Source of the DNA: JANNGC01 sp043757045
GTDB lineage: Bacteria; Verrucomicrobiota; Verrucomicrobiia; Limisphaerales; SIBH01
Direction: 5' to 3'
Length of the DNA stretch: 31,452 nt
Assembly (NCBI GenBank): GCA_043757045.1
Contig: JAYVQC010000078.1
Location: 1-31,452, forward strand
Under the pieces are notes generated by a model that had not been told where the DNA came from, searched no databases, and saw only the letters and a program-made list of their open reading frames with translations. Every line of letters starts with the position of its first letter. Position 1 is the first letter of the stretch. Both the position numbers and the translations under genes were made by a program. Shown here in pieces: positions 24,721 through 31,452 of this stretch.

Positions 24721-24764
24721 TTACTGTGAACTGAAAGTGTCCGGAGTGTGACGAAAAGGTGACG
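24721..24764 (-). promoter_or_regulatory. Pho-box-like array of four 11-bp repeats
   Basis: Read on the minus strand, CGTCAC, CGTCAC, GGACAC and GTTCAC recur every 11 bp with 5-base spacers (CTTTT, ACTCC, TTTCA, AGTAA). This period and the GTCA core match the PhoB box (two TGTCA half-sites 11 bp apart). The array ends 42 bases upstream of the DUF47 start, a suitable distance for activation. No PhoR/PhoB pair is in the window. Confidence 0.6.
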
Positions 24765-24897
24765 ATAATTGGTTTTTAGAGCGTTTCAAAAGACACCGGG
24801 GTTACCCCAATGTCACCCGAAAGTCGGAACGCTGAACAATTTGGATGTGCTGCATCCTCTCATTGCAGCCCCGCACGCTCCTTGTTACACCAGCGCC

Positions 24898-26451
24898 ATG
24901 ACCCGCCTCTCGCTCTGGCTAGCGGCGCTGTTTGCAGGCGCTGCGGCCCACGCCGCAGCGCCCAACATCGTCTTCATCCTCTGCGACGATCTGGGCTACG
25001 GCGACGTGCGCGCGTTGAATCCGCAAGGGAAAATCGCCACGCCGCACGCGGACCGGCTGGCCGCGCAAGGCCTCGTGTTCAGTGACGCGCATTCCAGTTC
25101 CGCCGTCTGCACGCCCACGCGCTACGGCCTGCTCACCGGCCGCTACAACTGGCGCTCGCGCCTGCAGAGCGGCGTCATGGGCGGCATGAGTCCGCCCCTG
25201 ATTGAGCCGGGCCGGCTCACCGTGGCCGCATTGCTGAAACAAAACGGCTACCACACTGCGGCGATTGGCAAATGGCACCTCGGCATGAATTGGCCGCTGA
25301 AGCCGGACGCGAAACCCTTCAACGACAGTATCGAGAAAGGCGAAGACGGCTGGCGCGTGGACTTCACCCGGCGCATCACGAACGGCCCGGTGGATTTCGG
25401 CTTCGATTACTTTTTCGGCCTCGCCGCTTCACTGGACATGGTGCCTTACACGTTCATCGAGAACGATCGTGTGCAAAAAATTCCCATCGTGGACAAAGCT
25501 TTTCCCATGATGGGCGACCGCACGAACAAGCTGACGCGGCGCGGCCCGGCGGCGGTGGACTTCGAGGCGGAGGACGTGCTGCCCACGCTCACGCGTCGCG
25601 CGGTGGCTTACGTGCGGGAGCGTGCCGCGGAGTCGCGCGCGGGGAAACCATTCTTCCTTTACCTGCCGCTGAACGCGCCGCACACGCCGAGCGTGCCGTC
25701 GAAGGAATGGCGCGGTCGCAGCGGGCTGAATGCCTACGCGGATTTCGTGATGCAGACGGACGCGACGCTCGGCGAAATCACCGCCGCGCTGGAACAAACG
25801 GGACTCGCCACCAACACGCTGCTGATTTTCACCAGCGACAACGGCTGCTCACCCGAGGCGGACTTCAAGGAACTTGCGGCGCAAGGACACAACCCGAGCC
25901 ACACCTTTCGCGGCACGAAGGCGGACCACTTTGAGGGCGGGCACCGGGTGCCGTTCATCGCGCGCTGGCCGGAACGCGTGCGCGCGGGCGGCACGACGGA
26001 TCAACTCGTCTGCCTGAATGATTTCATGGCGACCTGCGCGGAAATTCTCGGCCTGAATCTGCCGGCTCACGCGGGCGAGGACAGTGTGAGTTTCCTGCCC
26101 GTGCTGCTCGGTCGGGCGACTGCGCCGGTCCGTTCCTCGCTGGTGCATCATTCCATTAACGGCTCGTTCGCCATTCGTGAAGGGCCGTGGAAACTCGCGC
26201 TCAGCCCCAGTTCCGGCGGCTGGAGCGCGCCTCGGCCCGGCACGCGGATGACGAAGAAACTTCCGCCCGCGCAGCTCTACGATTTGTCCCGCGACCTCGG
26301 GGAGACGAACAACCTTGCCGCAGTTCATCACGAGATCGTGACGCGTCTCACGGCCTTGCTGGAGCAGCAAGTGCGGGCCGGCCGCAGCACGCCCGGCCCG
26401 ACGCAGACGAACACGGTGCCGGTGGAGATTCGTAAAAAGGAACAGGGGTAA
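24898..26451 (+). CDS. Secreted sulfatase (formylglycine-dependent), first of operon
   Basis: 517 residues from the ATG at 24898, which puts a signal peptide (TRLSLWLAALFAGAAAHAA) directly at the N-terminus; an earlier in-frame start at 24769 does not. The type I sulfatase fold is shown by NIVFILCDDLGYGD (metal-binding Asp30, Asp31), CTPTRYGLLTGR with Cys71 as the residue converted to formylglycine, AAIGKWHLG, LPLNAPHTPS and FTSDNGCSPEADF. It hydrolyses sulfate esters, probably of polysaccharides, in the periplasm. The activating enzyme (anSME or FGE type) is not in the window. Its stop is one base before the next ATG, so the next gene is surely in the same operon. Confidence 0.95.
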   Translation: MTRLSLWLAALFAGAAAHAAAPNIVFILCDDLGYGDVRALNPQGKIATPHADRLAAQGLVFSDAHSSSAVCTPTRYGLLTGRYNWRSRLQSGVMGGMSPPLIEPGRLTVAALLKQNGYHTAAIGKWHLGMNWPLKPDAKPFNDSIEKGEDGWRVDFTRRITNGPVDFGFDYFFGLAASLDMVPYTFIENDRVQKIPIVDKAFPMMGDRTNKLTRRGPAAVDFEAEDVLPTLTRRAVAYVRERAAESRAGKPFFLYLPLNAPHTPSVPSKEWRGRSGLNAYADFVMQTDATLGEITAALEQTGLATNTLLIFTSDNGCSPEADFKELAAQGHNPSHTFRGTKADHFEGGHRVPFIARWPERVRAGGTTDQLVCLNDFMATCAEILGLNLPAHAGEDSVSFLPVLLGRATAPVRSSLVHHSINGSFAIREGPWKLALSPSSGGWSAPRPGTRMTKKLPPAQLYDLSRDLGETNNLAAVHHEIVTRLTALLEQQVRAGRSTPGPTQTNTVPVEIRKKEQG

Positions 26452-26452
26452 C

Positions 26453-27166
26453 ATGCTTTTTGAACTAATAATTTTTTCTTTGTTGGGAGCCTTCATTCTG
26501 CTCTTTGTCACGACTGCGTTGCTGGAGAAGCAGCTTGTTCACGAATATGTTTCTGCTCCGCCGGAGCAAGCTGGTACTGGTTCTCCGTATTTCCTCGCGA
26601 TGAACGAAGCGGCGCGGCGGCTGGGTTTTGAACCAGCGGGCTATTTCATGCAAAATCGCGGATCACGTGTCTATCAAGCCCGGATGGCATTGTGGCTTTC
26701 ATCGGACCGTCAGACGCTATTGCGTATCACCGGCGGTAAAACGATTGGGGTGAACATCAGGCGGACCATCTTCACCAGTTTTGTTGAGCCAGATCGAATC
26801 GTTGAGACCGCAGACGAGTTTGGAGGCCCTGACTTGAGCGGTTTGATGGAGCGCGCCGTGTTAATGAATGCAAGTTTGGATGAACTCCACGTTCTCCACC
26901 TTGACCGATTGGCTGCGTGGCCCGCGCCCAAGCGGGTGTTTTCCATCAACGATGCATTGACGGCGTGTGAGGCGATGCAGGCGATGCGTGCGGCTCAGAT
27001 GGAAAAAATCGGTCTTGGAAAATTTCTTAACCGAGAGCGCACGGTCTGGCGTCACACCTTCCGGGGCGCGTGGCTGTGCTATTTCAAGGGCTTTCGTGCG
27101 CAACTTGCGGAAGGCAAAGCACAAATGCACCGAGCCCGTCTGAAGCGTCCGGGAGACAGACCATGA
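26453..27166 (+). CDS. Unknown protein with N-terminal membrane anchor between two sulfatases
   Basis: 237 residues. Residues 2-24 (LFELIIFSLLGAFILLFVTT) form one membrane helix. The soluble part has mixed alpha/beta character, with GSRVYQARMALWLSSDRQTL, RITGGKTIGVNIRRTIFTSF and EFGGPDLSGLMERAVLMNA as the most distinctive stretches; it ends in a basic, Lys/Arg-rich tail. I do not recognise a family. GC content is visibly lower than in both flanking sulfatases, and codons are less biased, suggesting a different origin. Start is one base after the first sulfatase stop; stop overlaps the second sulfatase start as ATGA. Tight coupling on both sides suggests it works with the sulfatases, or that it was inserted and kept in frame. 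Confidence 0.75.
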   Translation: MLFELIIFSLLGAFILLFVTTALLEKQLVHEYVSAPPEQAGTGSPYFLAMNEAARRLGFEPAGYFMQNRGSRVYQARMALWLSSDRQTLLRITGGKTIGVNIRRTIFTSFVEPDRIVETADEFGGPDLSGLMERAVLMNASLDELHVLHLDRLAAWPAPKRVFSINDALTACEAMQAMRAAQMEKIGLGKFLNRERTVWRHTFRGAWLCYFKGFRAQLAEGKAQMHRARLKRPGDRP

Positions 27167-28662
27167 AAGATCTGATTCTAATTCTATTCTTGGCTACCTG
27201 GCATGTTTGCCGTGTCACGAGTCATGGTGCTGACCTTTCCCGTCCCAACATCATCTTCGTCATCACCGATGATCAGGGCTACGGCGATTTGAGCTGCCAC
27301 GGGAATCCCGTGCTCAAGACACCGAACCTCGACCGCTTCCACGGCGAGAGCGTGCGGTTCACAGATTTCAATGTCAGTCCTACCTGCGCACCGACGCGGG
27401 CGGCGCTGCTGACCGGACGGCACGAGTTCAAGAACGGCGTCACGCACACCATTTTCGAGCGCGAGCGGATGACGACGAACGCCGTGACCATCGCGCAGGT
27501 GTTGAAAGATGCCGGCTACGCCACGGGCATTTTTGGCAAGTGGCATCTCGGAGATGAGGCGGCGTATCAGCCCAACCGTCGGGGCTTCGATGAAGTGTTC
27601 ATTCACGGCGCGGGCGGCATCGGGCAGACCTTTCCGGGCAGTTGCGGCGACGCGCCGGGCAACACGTATTTTGATCCGGCCATCCTGCACAACGGGCGCT
27701 TTGAGAAAACGCAGGGCTACTGCACGGATGTCTTTTTCGCGCAGACGCTGAAGTGGATTGAAGCACGGCGCGGCGCGACGGAGCCTTTCTTCGCGTGGCT
27801 CGCGTTGAACGCGCCGCACGCGCCTCTGGATGTGCCCGCTGAATACGAGAGCCGTTACAAGAACCTGCCGGGCGTGGGCACGAACGCCGCGAAGTTCTTC
27901 GGCATGGTCGAAAACATCGACGACAACTTCGGCGTGCTGATGGAGAAGTTGCGCGCGTGGAATCTGGAGACGAACACGCTGGTGGTGTTCATGACGGACA
28001 ATGGCGGCACGGCGGGCGTACCCATCTTCAACGCCGGGATGCGCGGGGCGAAGGTCACGCCGTATCTTGGTGGCATCCGCGTGCCGTCCTTCTGGCGCTG
28101 GCCGGCGGGCTTTCGCGGCGGCGCAGATTGCGACCGGCTCACGGCGCACATTGATGTGTTCCCGACGCTGGCGGAGATTGGCGAGGCGAAAATCAGCGAA
28201 GCGGCGCGCGCACAAGTGGAAGGCCGCAGTCTGTTGCCGTTGCTCAAAAATCCGCGTGGCGGCTGGATGGATCGGACGCTCGTCACGCACGTCGGACGCT
28301 GGGAGCGCGGGCAGGCGGCGCAGTCCGCGTATCGCAACGCCAGCGTGCGGAACAAAGATTTCCAACTCGTCTCGGTGGTGCCGCCGAAGGAGGACGCGAG
28401 CAGCCCGCGCTGGGAGCTGTTCGATTTGCAGAGCGACCCCGGCCAGAAGACGAACGTGCTCCGGCGCTTCCCCACGGCGGCCCGCGCGCTGGAATCGACG
28501 TACGAACAATGGTGGGGCGAAACGCAGCCGTATCTGGTGAACGAAAATGTTTCCGCGCCGCACGTGAATCCGTTCAAGGCGCTCTACTGGAAACAATTCG
28601 GCGGCGGGCCGGACAAGAAGCTGCGGGAGCAGATGGACCCGGGAAAAGTATTTAACCGCTAA
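27163..28662 (+). CDS. Secreted sulfatase (formylglycine-dependent), last of operon
   Basis: 499 residues from the ATG at 27163, fixed by the ATGA overlap with the previous gene. Signal peptide at about 1-23 (KDLILILFLATWHVCRVTSH). Sulfatase landmarks are NIIFVITDDQGYGDLSCHG (Asp36, Asp37), CAPTRAALLTGRHEF with Cys75 as the formylglycine residue, GIFGKWHLGD, LALNAPHAPLDVP and FMTDNGGTAG. The closest class by eye is arylsulfatase A-like S1. It differs from the first sulfatase in length of loops and specificity regions, so two different linkages may be cut. The last codons AAC CGC TAA lie in the left arm of an inverted repeat. Confidence 0.95.
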   Translation: MKDLILILFLATWHVCRVTSHGADLSRPNIIFVITDDQGYGDLSCHGNPVLKTPNLDRFHGESVRFTDFNVSPTCAPTRAALLTGRHEFKNGVTHTIFERERMTTNAVTIAQVLKDAGYATGIFGKWHLGDEAAYQPNRRGFDEVFIHGAGGIGQTFPGSCGDAPGNTYFDPAILHNGRFEKTQGYCTDVFFAQTLKWIEARRGATEPFFAWLALNAPHAPLDVPAEYESRYKNLPGVGTNAAKFFGMVENIDDNFGVLMEKLRAWNLETNTLVVFMTDNGGTAGVPIFNAGMRGAKVTPYLGGIRVPSFWRWPAGFRGGADCDRLTAHIDVFPTLAEIGEAKISEAARAQVEGRSLLPLLKNPRGGWMDRTLVTHVGRWERGQAAQSAYRNASVRNKDFQLVSVVPPKEDASSPRWELFDLQSDPGQKTNVLRRFPTAARALESTYEQWWGETQPYLVNENVSAPHVNPFKALYWKQFGGGPDKKLREQMDPGKVFNR

Positions 28663-28730
28663 TGGACGCTGATCGACGCTAATGAAAACAGCCTGTCAGC
28701 ATTAGCGGAAATTAGCGTTTATTAGCGGTT
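28654..28730. repeat. Inverted repeat between the sulfatase and RNase Y genes
   Basis: Two 31-base arms, 28654-28684 (begins AACCGCTAATGG) and 28700-28730 (ends TTAGCGGTT), pair with about 6 mismatches around a 15-base loop. The word CGCTAAT recurs along the arms. The sulfatase stop codon is in the left arm. RNase Y ends 8 bases past the right arm, so the element may also act as a bidirectional terminator for these convergent genes, although no strong T-run follows. Confidence 0.85.
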
Positions 28731-28737
28731 CAAAAAA

Positions 28738-30303
28738 CTACTTCGCCACTTCCGTGCAGCGGGTTTCGCGGATGACGGTCACGCGAATCTGACCGGGGTA
28801 TTGCAACTCCTCCTCGATGCGCTTGGCGATGTCGTTGGCGAGCTTGTGGGCGGTGGTGTCGTCCACTTCGTCGGGCATGACGATGACGCGGAGTTCGCGG
28901 CCGGCCTGCACGGCATACACTTTTTCCACGCCCTCGAAGGACATGCCGATGCGTTCCAAATTCTCCACGCGCTTGATGTAGGTCGTGAGCGTTTCGGAAC
29001 GCGCACCGGGGCGTGAGGCGCTGATGGCGTCCGCCGCTCCGACGAGCACGCCCCACACGCCTTCGTGCGGGACTTCACTGTGGTGCGAGGCGATGCCGTT
29101 GACGACCGCCGCTGATTCGCCGCAACGCTTCGCGATGTCCGCACCGACGATGGCGTGCGGGCCTTCGATCTCGTGGGTCACGGCCTTGCCGACATCGTGG
29201 AGCAGTCCCGCGCGCTTCGCGGTCTCGATGTCCACGCCGAGTTCACCGGCCATGAGCGACATGAGGTGCGCGACTTCCACGGAGTGGTCGAGCACGTTCT
29301 GCGAGTAACTCATGCGGAATTTCAACTGGCCGAGCAACTTGACCAAATCATGGTGCATGGGCGCGACGCCCGCGCGCACGATGGCGTCCTCGCCGGCGCG
29401 CAGAACGGATTCCTCCATCTCGGATTTCACCTTGGCCACGACTTCCTCGATGCGCGAGGGGTGAATGCGGCCGTCGAGAATCAACCGCTGCATCGCCTCG
29501 CGCGCGATCTCGCGGCGCACGGGATCGAAGCCGGAGAGAACCACGGCGTTCGGCGTGTCATCTACCAGCACGGTCACGCCGGTGGCCATTTCAAACGCGC
29601 GGATGTTGCGCCCCTCGCGCCCAATGATGCGGCCTTTGATTTCGTTGTCCGGCAAATTGAGCGTGGCACTGGTGCTCTCGAAAGTGTGGCTGCCCGCGTA
29701 GCGTTGAATGGCGGTGCTGATGATCCACTTGGCTTTTTCTTCAGCGCGAAGTTTCGCCTCATCCACGATGCGGCGGGTGAGTGCGGCGGCGTCCGACTCG
29801 GCTTGTTGCTCGACTTCTTGCAGCAACTGCGCGCGGGCGTCGGCTTCGGAAATTTTCGCGATGGTGCCGAGCGTTTCGAGTCGTTGGCGGATGGCGGCGG
29901 CGAGTTGCTGCTGCTGGGATTCGACGGCCACGGTCTGCTTCTGCAACTCCTCGGCCTGTCCGTGCAAGACCGTTTCCTGCGTGGCGAGATTCTGCAAATG
30001 GCGCCTCGCCACCGCCTCGCGCTCGGCGACGCGCACTTCGTTCTCGGTGATCTGCTTCTGGCGCGCGGTGAAGGACTGCTCGGTTTCCTGGCGGAGTTTC
30101 AGGGCGTCTTCGCTGGCGCGGAGCTTGGCCTCGCGGAGCGCGCTGTCGGCGTCGCGGCGGGCATTGTCGAGGATGGACTGCGCTTCGAGGGCGCGCGCTT
30201 TCTTCAGCGTTTGCTCCTTCCAACGCAGAACTACGAACACCAGCAAGGCGCCCACCGCAAAACCAAGGCCGCCCACCAGGTAATTGTTCACCGCCAAAAA
30301 CAT
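28738..30303 (-). CDS. rny: Ribonuclease Y
   Basis: 521 residues, the usual length. A membrane anchor at about 8-28 (YLVGGLGFAVGALLVFVVLR) is followed by a long coiled coil (about 30-190). The KH domain has IKGRIIGREGRNIRAFE (222-238). The HD hydrolase has metal ligands in LDHSVEVAHL (His340) and LLHDVGKA (His369-Asp370). RNase Y is an endonuclease that initiates mRNA decay at the membrane. The gene begins 1 base after the stop of the 5-formyl-THF cyclo-ligase gene, and the two surely share a transcript. It is convergent with the sulfatase operon across an inverted repeat. Confidence 0.97.
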   Translation of the reverse strand: MFLAVNNYLVGGLGFAVGALLVFVVLRWKEQTLKKARALEAQSILDNARRDADSALREAKLRASEDALKLRQETEQSFTARQKQITENEVRVAEREAVARRHLQNLATQETVLHGQAEELQKQTVAVESQQQQLAAAIRQRLETLGTIAKISEADARAQLLQEVEQQAESDAAALTRRIVDEAKLRAEEKAKWIISTAIQRYAGSHTFESTSATLNLPDNEIKGRIIGREGRNIRAFEMATGVTVLVDDTPNAVVLSGFDPVRREIAREAMQRLILDGRIHPSRIEEVVAKVKSEMEESVLRAGEDAIVRAGVAPMHHDLVKLLGQLKFRMSYSQNVLDHSVEVAHLMSLMAGELGVDIETAKRAGLLHDVGKAVTHEIEGPHAIVGADIAKRCGESAAVVNGIASHHSEVPHEGVWGVLVGAADAISASRPGARSETLTTYIKRVENLERIGMSFEGVEKVYAVQAGRELRVIVMPDEVDDTTAHKLANDIAKRIEEELQYPGQIRVTVIRETRCTEVAK

Positions 30304-30304
30304 T

Positions 30305-30883
30305 TCAATCCGCGCGACGGCAACGCTGCCATCCCGCTGGAGTCAGTATCGAATCAACACGAACGTCATGCGGTTCCTCGGGCACGGCGGCGAGGACTTG
30401 CACTTCATAAGCCACGCCGCATTTGTGTCCGCGAACCTCGGCGAGCAGCCGGTCATAAAACCCTTTCCCCCGACCCAACCGCGCACCGTTGAGCGCGAAC
30501 GCTACGCCCGGCACGAACATCAAGTCCAGTTGGTTTAACGAAACGGAGGGACAGTTGGATGCAGGCTCCAGCACGCCGAAGCGGCCGGGGGACAAATCGG
30601 CGGCGCCGCGGACCACGGCGGCGGAATATTGGCCGGTGACGGAATCGAAGCGCGGCAGCGCGACGGTCTTCCCTTCGCCCCACGCGGCGTCGAGGAGCGG
30701 CGTGAGGTCAGGTTCGTCGGGGAGCGGGGAGAAAAAGAGGATGGCGCGGGCCTCTTGCCAGACCAGTTGCGCCCGCGCGATGTCGCAGAGCGAGCGCGAG
30801 AAGGCCGCGCGTTGCTCCGGCGTCACGGCGCGGATCAAATCACGCACCCACGCACGCAGGCTGGATTTGTCGGACGGTTCCAT
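30305..30883 (-). CDS. 5-formyltetrahydrofolate cyclo-ligase
   Basis: 192 residues from the ATG at 30881-30883 (MEPSDKSSLRAWVRDL); an alternative start at 30907 adds eight residues. The family converts 5-formyl-THF to 5,10-methenyl-THF with ATP, recycling folate. Landmarks are LRAWVRDLIRAVTPEQRAAF (basic N-terminal ATP region), ILFFSPLPDEPDLTPLL, KTVALPRF, and LMFVPGVAFALNGARLGRGK followed by GFYDRLL, the ATP/substrate signature. It directly precedes rny (1 base gap). Often called fau or ygfA in other bacteria; no symbol is assigned because usage varies. Neighbouring RNase Y suggests co-expression only, not a shared pathway. Confidence 0.93.
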   Translation of the reverse strand: MEPSDKSSLRAWVRDLIRAVTPEQRAAFSRSLCDIARAQLVWQEARAILFFSPLPDEPDLTPLLDAAWGEGKTVALPRFDSVTGQYSAAVVRGAADLSPGRFGVLEPASNCPSVSLNQLDLMFVPGVAFALNGARLGRGKGFYDRLLAEVRGHKCGVAYEVQVLAAVPEEPHDVRVDSILTPAGWQRCRRAD

Positions 30884-30962
30884 GCAGTCGGCGCGAGTGG
30901 ATAGCACCTAGTCTGCGGGCGGGGCGAACGCAAAATTCCAGCGGCGCGCGGGCCACTGATTG

Positions 30963-31283
30963 TCAGGTCGTCGGATTGTGAACCTCGGAAACCTCAGCCC
31001 AGCGAGCTGAGGCTACGACTTTGTATGTGCGATTGGCTTTGTTGGTCTTTCGAAATTCAACAACCTTTGGGTCAAGTTTGCTCGGAAGTATAGCGTGCGT
31101 GTCTGCGTCGTAAAAAACTGTCTTTCCGTTTGTCAGCGTGACACCCATCTGATGGTTATTCACCACCGCACCCACTTGCTGTGCTTCAAGTTCCGCAATG
31201 CGATTTTGAGATTTCGCATAGTTCTCCTTGAGTGCCGCATACTCTTCTTGGAGTTCGGCCAGTTCTTTGGGATAGTTTTTCAT
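30963..31283 (-). CDS. Hypothetical coiled-coil protein
   Basis: 106 residues. Residues 1-38 (YPKELAELQEEYAALKENYA and the following IAELEAQQ) form a heptad coiled coil. The second half is beta-rich (GVTLTNGKTVFYDADTHAIL, YKVVASARWAEVSEV). No signal, membrane segment or known family. GC content is lower than in the surrounding genes. The ATG overlaps the stop of a 40-codon ORF upstream as ATGA, which fixes this start and suggests a two-gene unit. Likely accessory DNA. Function unknown. Confidence 0.6.
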   Translation of the reverse strand: MKNYPKELAELQEEYAALKENYAKSQNRIAELEAQQVGAVVNNHQMGVTLTNGKTVFYDADTHAILPSKLDPKVVEFRKTNKANRTYKVVASARWAEVSEVHNPTT

Positions 31284-31402
31284 AAACGAGCAATGAAGCG
31301 AGCTCTGAAACAGTCCAAGCCAATTGAGTGAAACGTTCTGGGTTTCGTTCGTAAAGCCTCCATTATTTCTGCGTTGACCCGCCAGTCGGTTCGCGATTCC
31401 AT
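31280..31402 (-). CDS. Small hypothetical ORF coupled to the coiled-coil gene
   Basis: Forty residues from ATG 31400-31402 to TGA 31280-31282 (MESRTDWRVNAEIMEALRTK, then RTFHSIGLDCF). The stop overlaps the start of the next gene (ATGA), the same coupling used by other pairs here. Sequence is of low GC and no family is recognised. A downstream ATG at about 31361-31363 (MEALRTK) is also possible. The remaining 50 bases to the window end hold nothing that I can identify. Confidence 0.35.
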   Translation of the reverse strand: MESRTDWRVNAEIMEALRTKPRTFHSIGLDCFRARFIARL

Positions 31403-31452
31403 GCTCACAGATTTTTAACGAGCAGATGATGGCAAGCCCCCAATCTTTGATC

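Overview
This window looks like chromosomal DNA of a Verrucomicrobiota bacterium, possibly of the Pedosphaera/Limisphaera type. That placement is an inference from gene content and style: GC-rich genes with near-absent Shine-Dalgarno sequences, two secreted sulfatases, an FG-GAP/ASPIC-UnbV lipoprotein paired with a TPR protein, an ECF-type sigma factor, an HpnH-like radical SAM enzyme, and many short palindromic interspersed repeats. I see no rRNA, tRNA, CRISPR array, transposase or phage gene.

Layout. 1-357: 3' end of argS, with a 7-bp tandem repeat read through in frame. 746-2479: a DUF116-polyprenyl synthase fusion. 2526-3719 (minus): a lower-GC accessory pair, a winged-helix-like protein and a possible HEPN-like protein. 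3901-6226 (minus): E1-beta and E2 of a 2-oxo acid dehydrogenase complex, separated by an AT-rich palindromic repeat. 6414-6986: a DUF2939-like membrane-anchored protein flanked by two copies of one repeat. 7041-8294 (minus): a radical SAM enzyme. 8611-11392: nadC, birA and an SDR oxidoreductase, with repeat-filled gaps. 11631-15343: FG-GAP lipoprotein, TPR protein (ATGA overlap) and ECF sigma factor. 15411-15749: glnB. 15750-16262: a regulatory gap with DnaA-box-like sites, followed by dnaA (16263-17627). 18052-19704 (minus): hpnH-like gene and a small lipoprotein, divergent from a TatT-like TPR protein (19703-20461). 20495-24679 (minus): two tandem copies of a DUF47-PiT phosphate transport module, with 11-bp-periodic Pho-box-like repeats upstream. 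24898-28662: sulfatase, unknown membrane-anchored protein, sulfatase in a tightly packed operon. 28738-30883 (minus): 5-formyl-THF cyclo-ligase and RNase Y. 30963-31402 (minus): a small ORF coupled to a coiled-coil protein.

How the genes may work together. Most are housekeeping: translation, NAD and biotin cofactors, 2-oxo acid oxidation, nitrogen signalling, replication initiation, phosphate uptake and RNA decay. Three separate genes hint at isoprenoid or hopanoid lipid chemistry: the prenyl synthase fusion, the HpnH homologue, and possibly the second radical SAM enzyme. The sulfatase operon fits degradation of sulfated polysaccharides. The best candidates for undescribed biology are the DUF116-prenyl synthase fusion, the HpnH-lipoprotein pair, the sulfatase operon's middle gene, the two-gene accessory island at 2.5-3.7 kb, and the triloop hairpin repeats that in places have become part of coding sequence.
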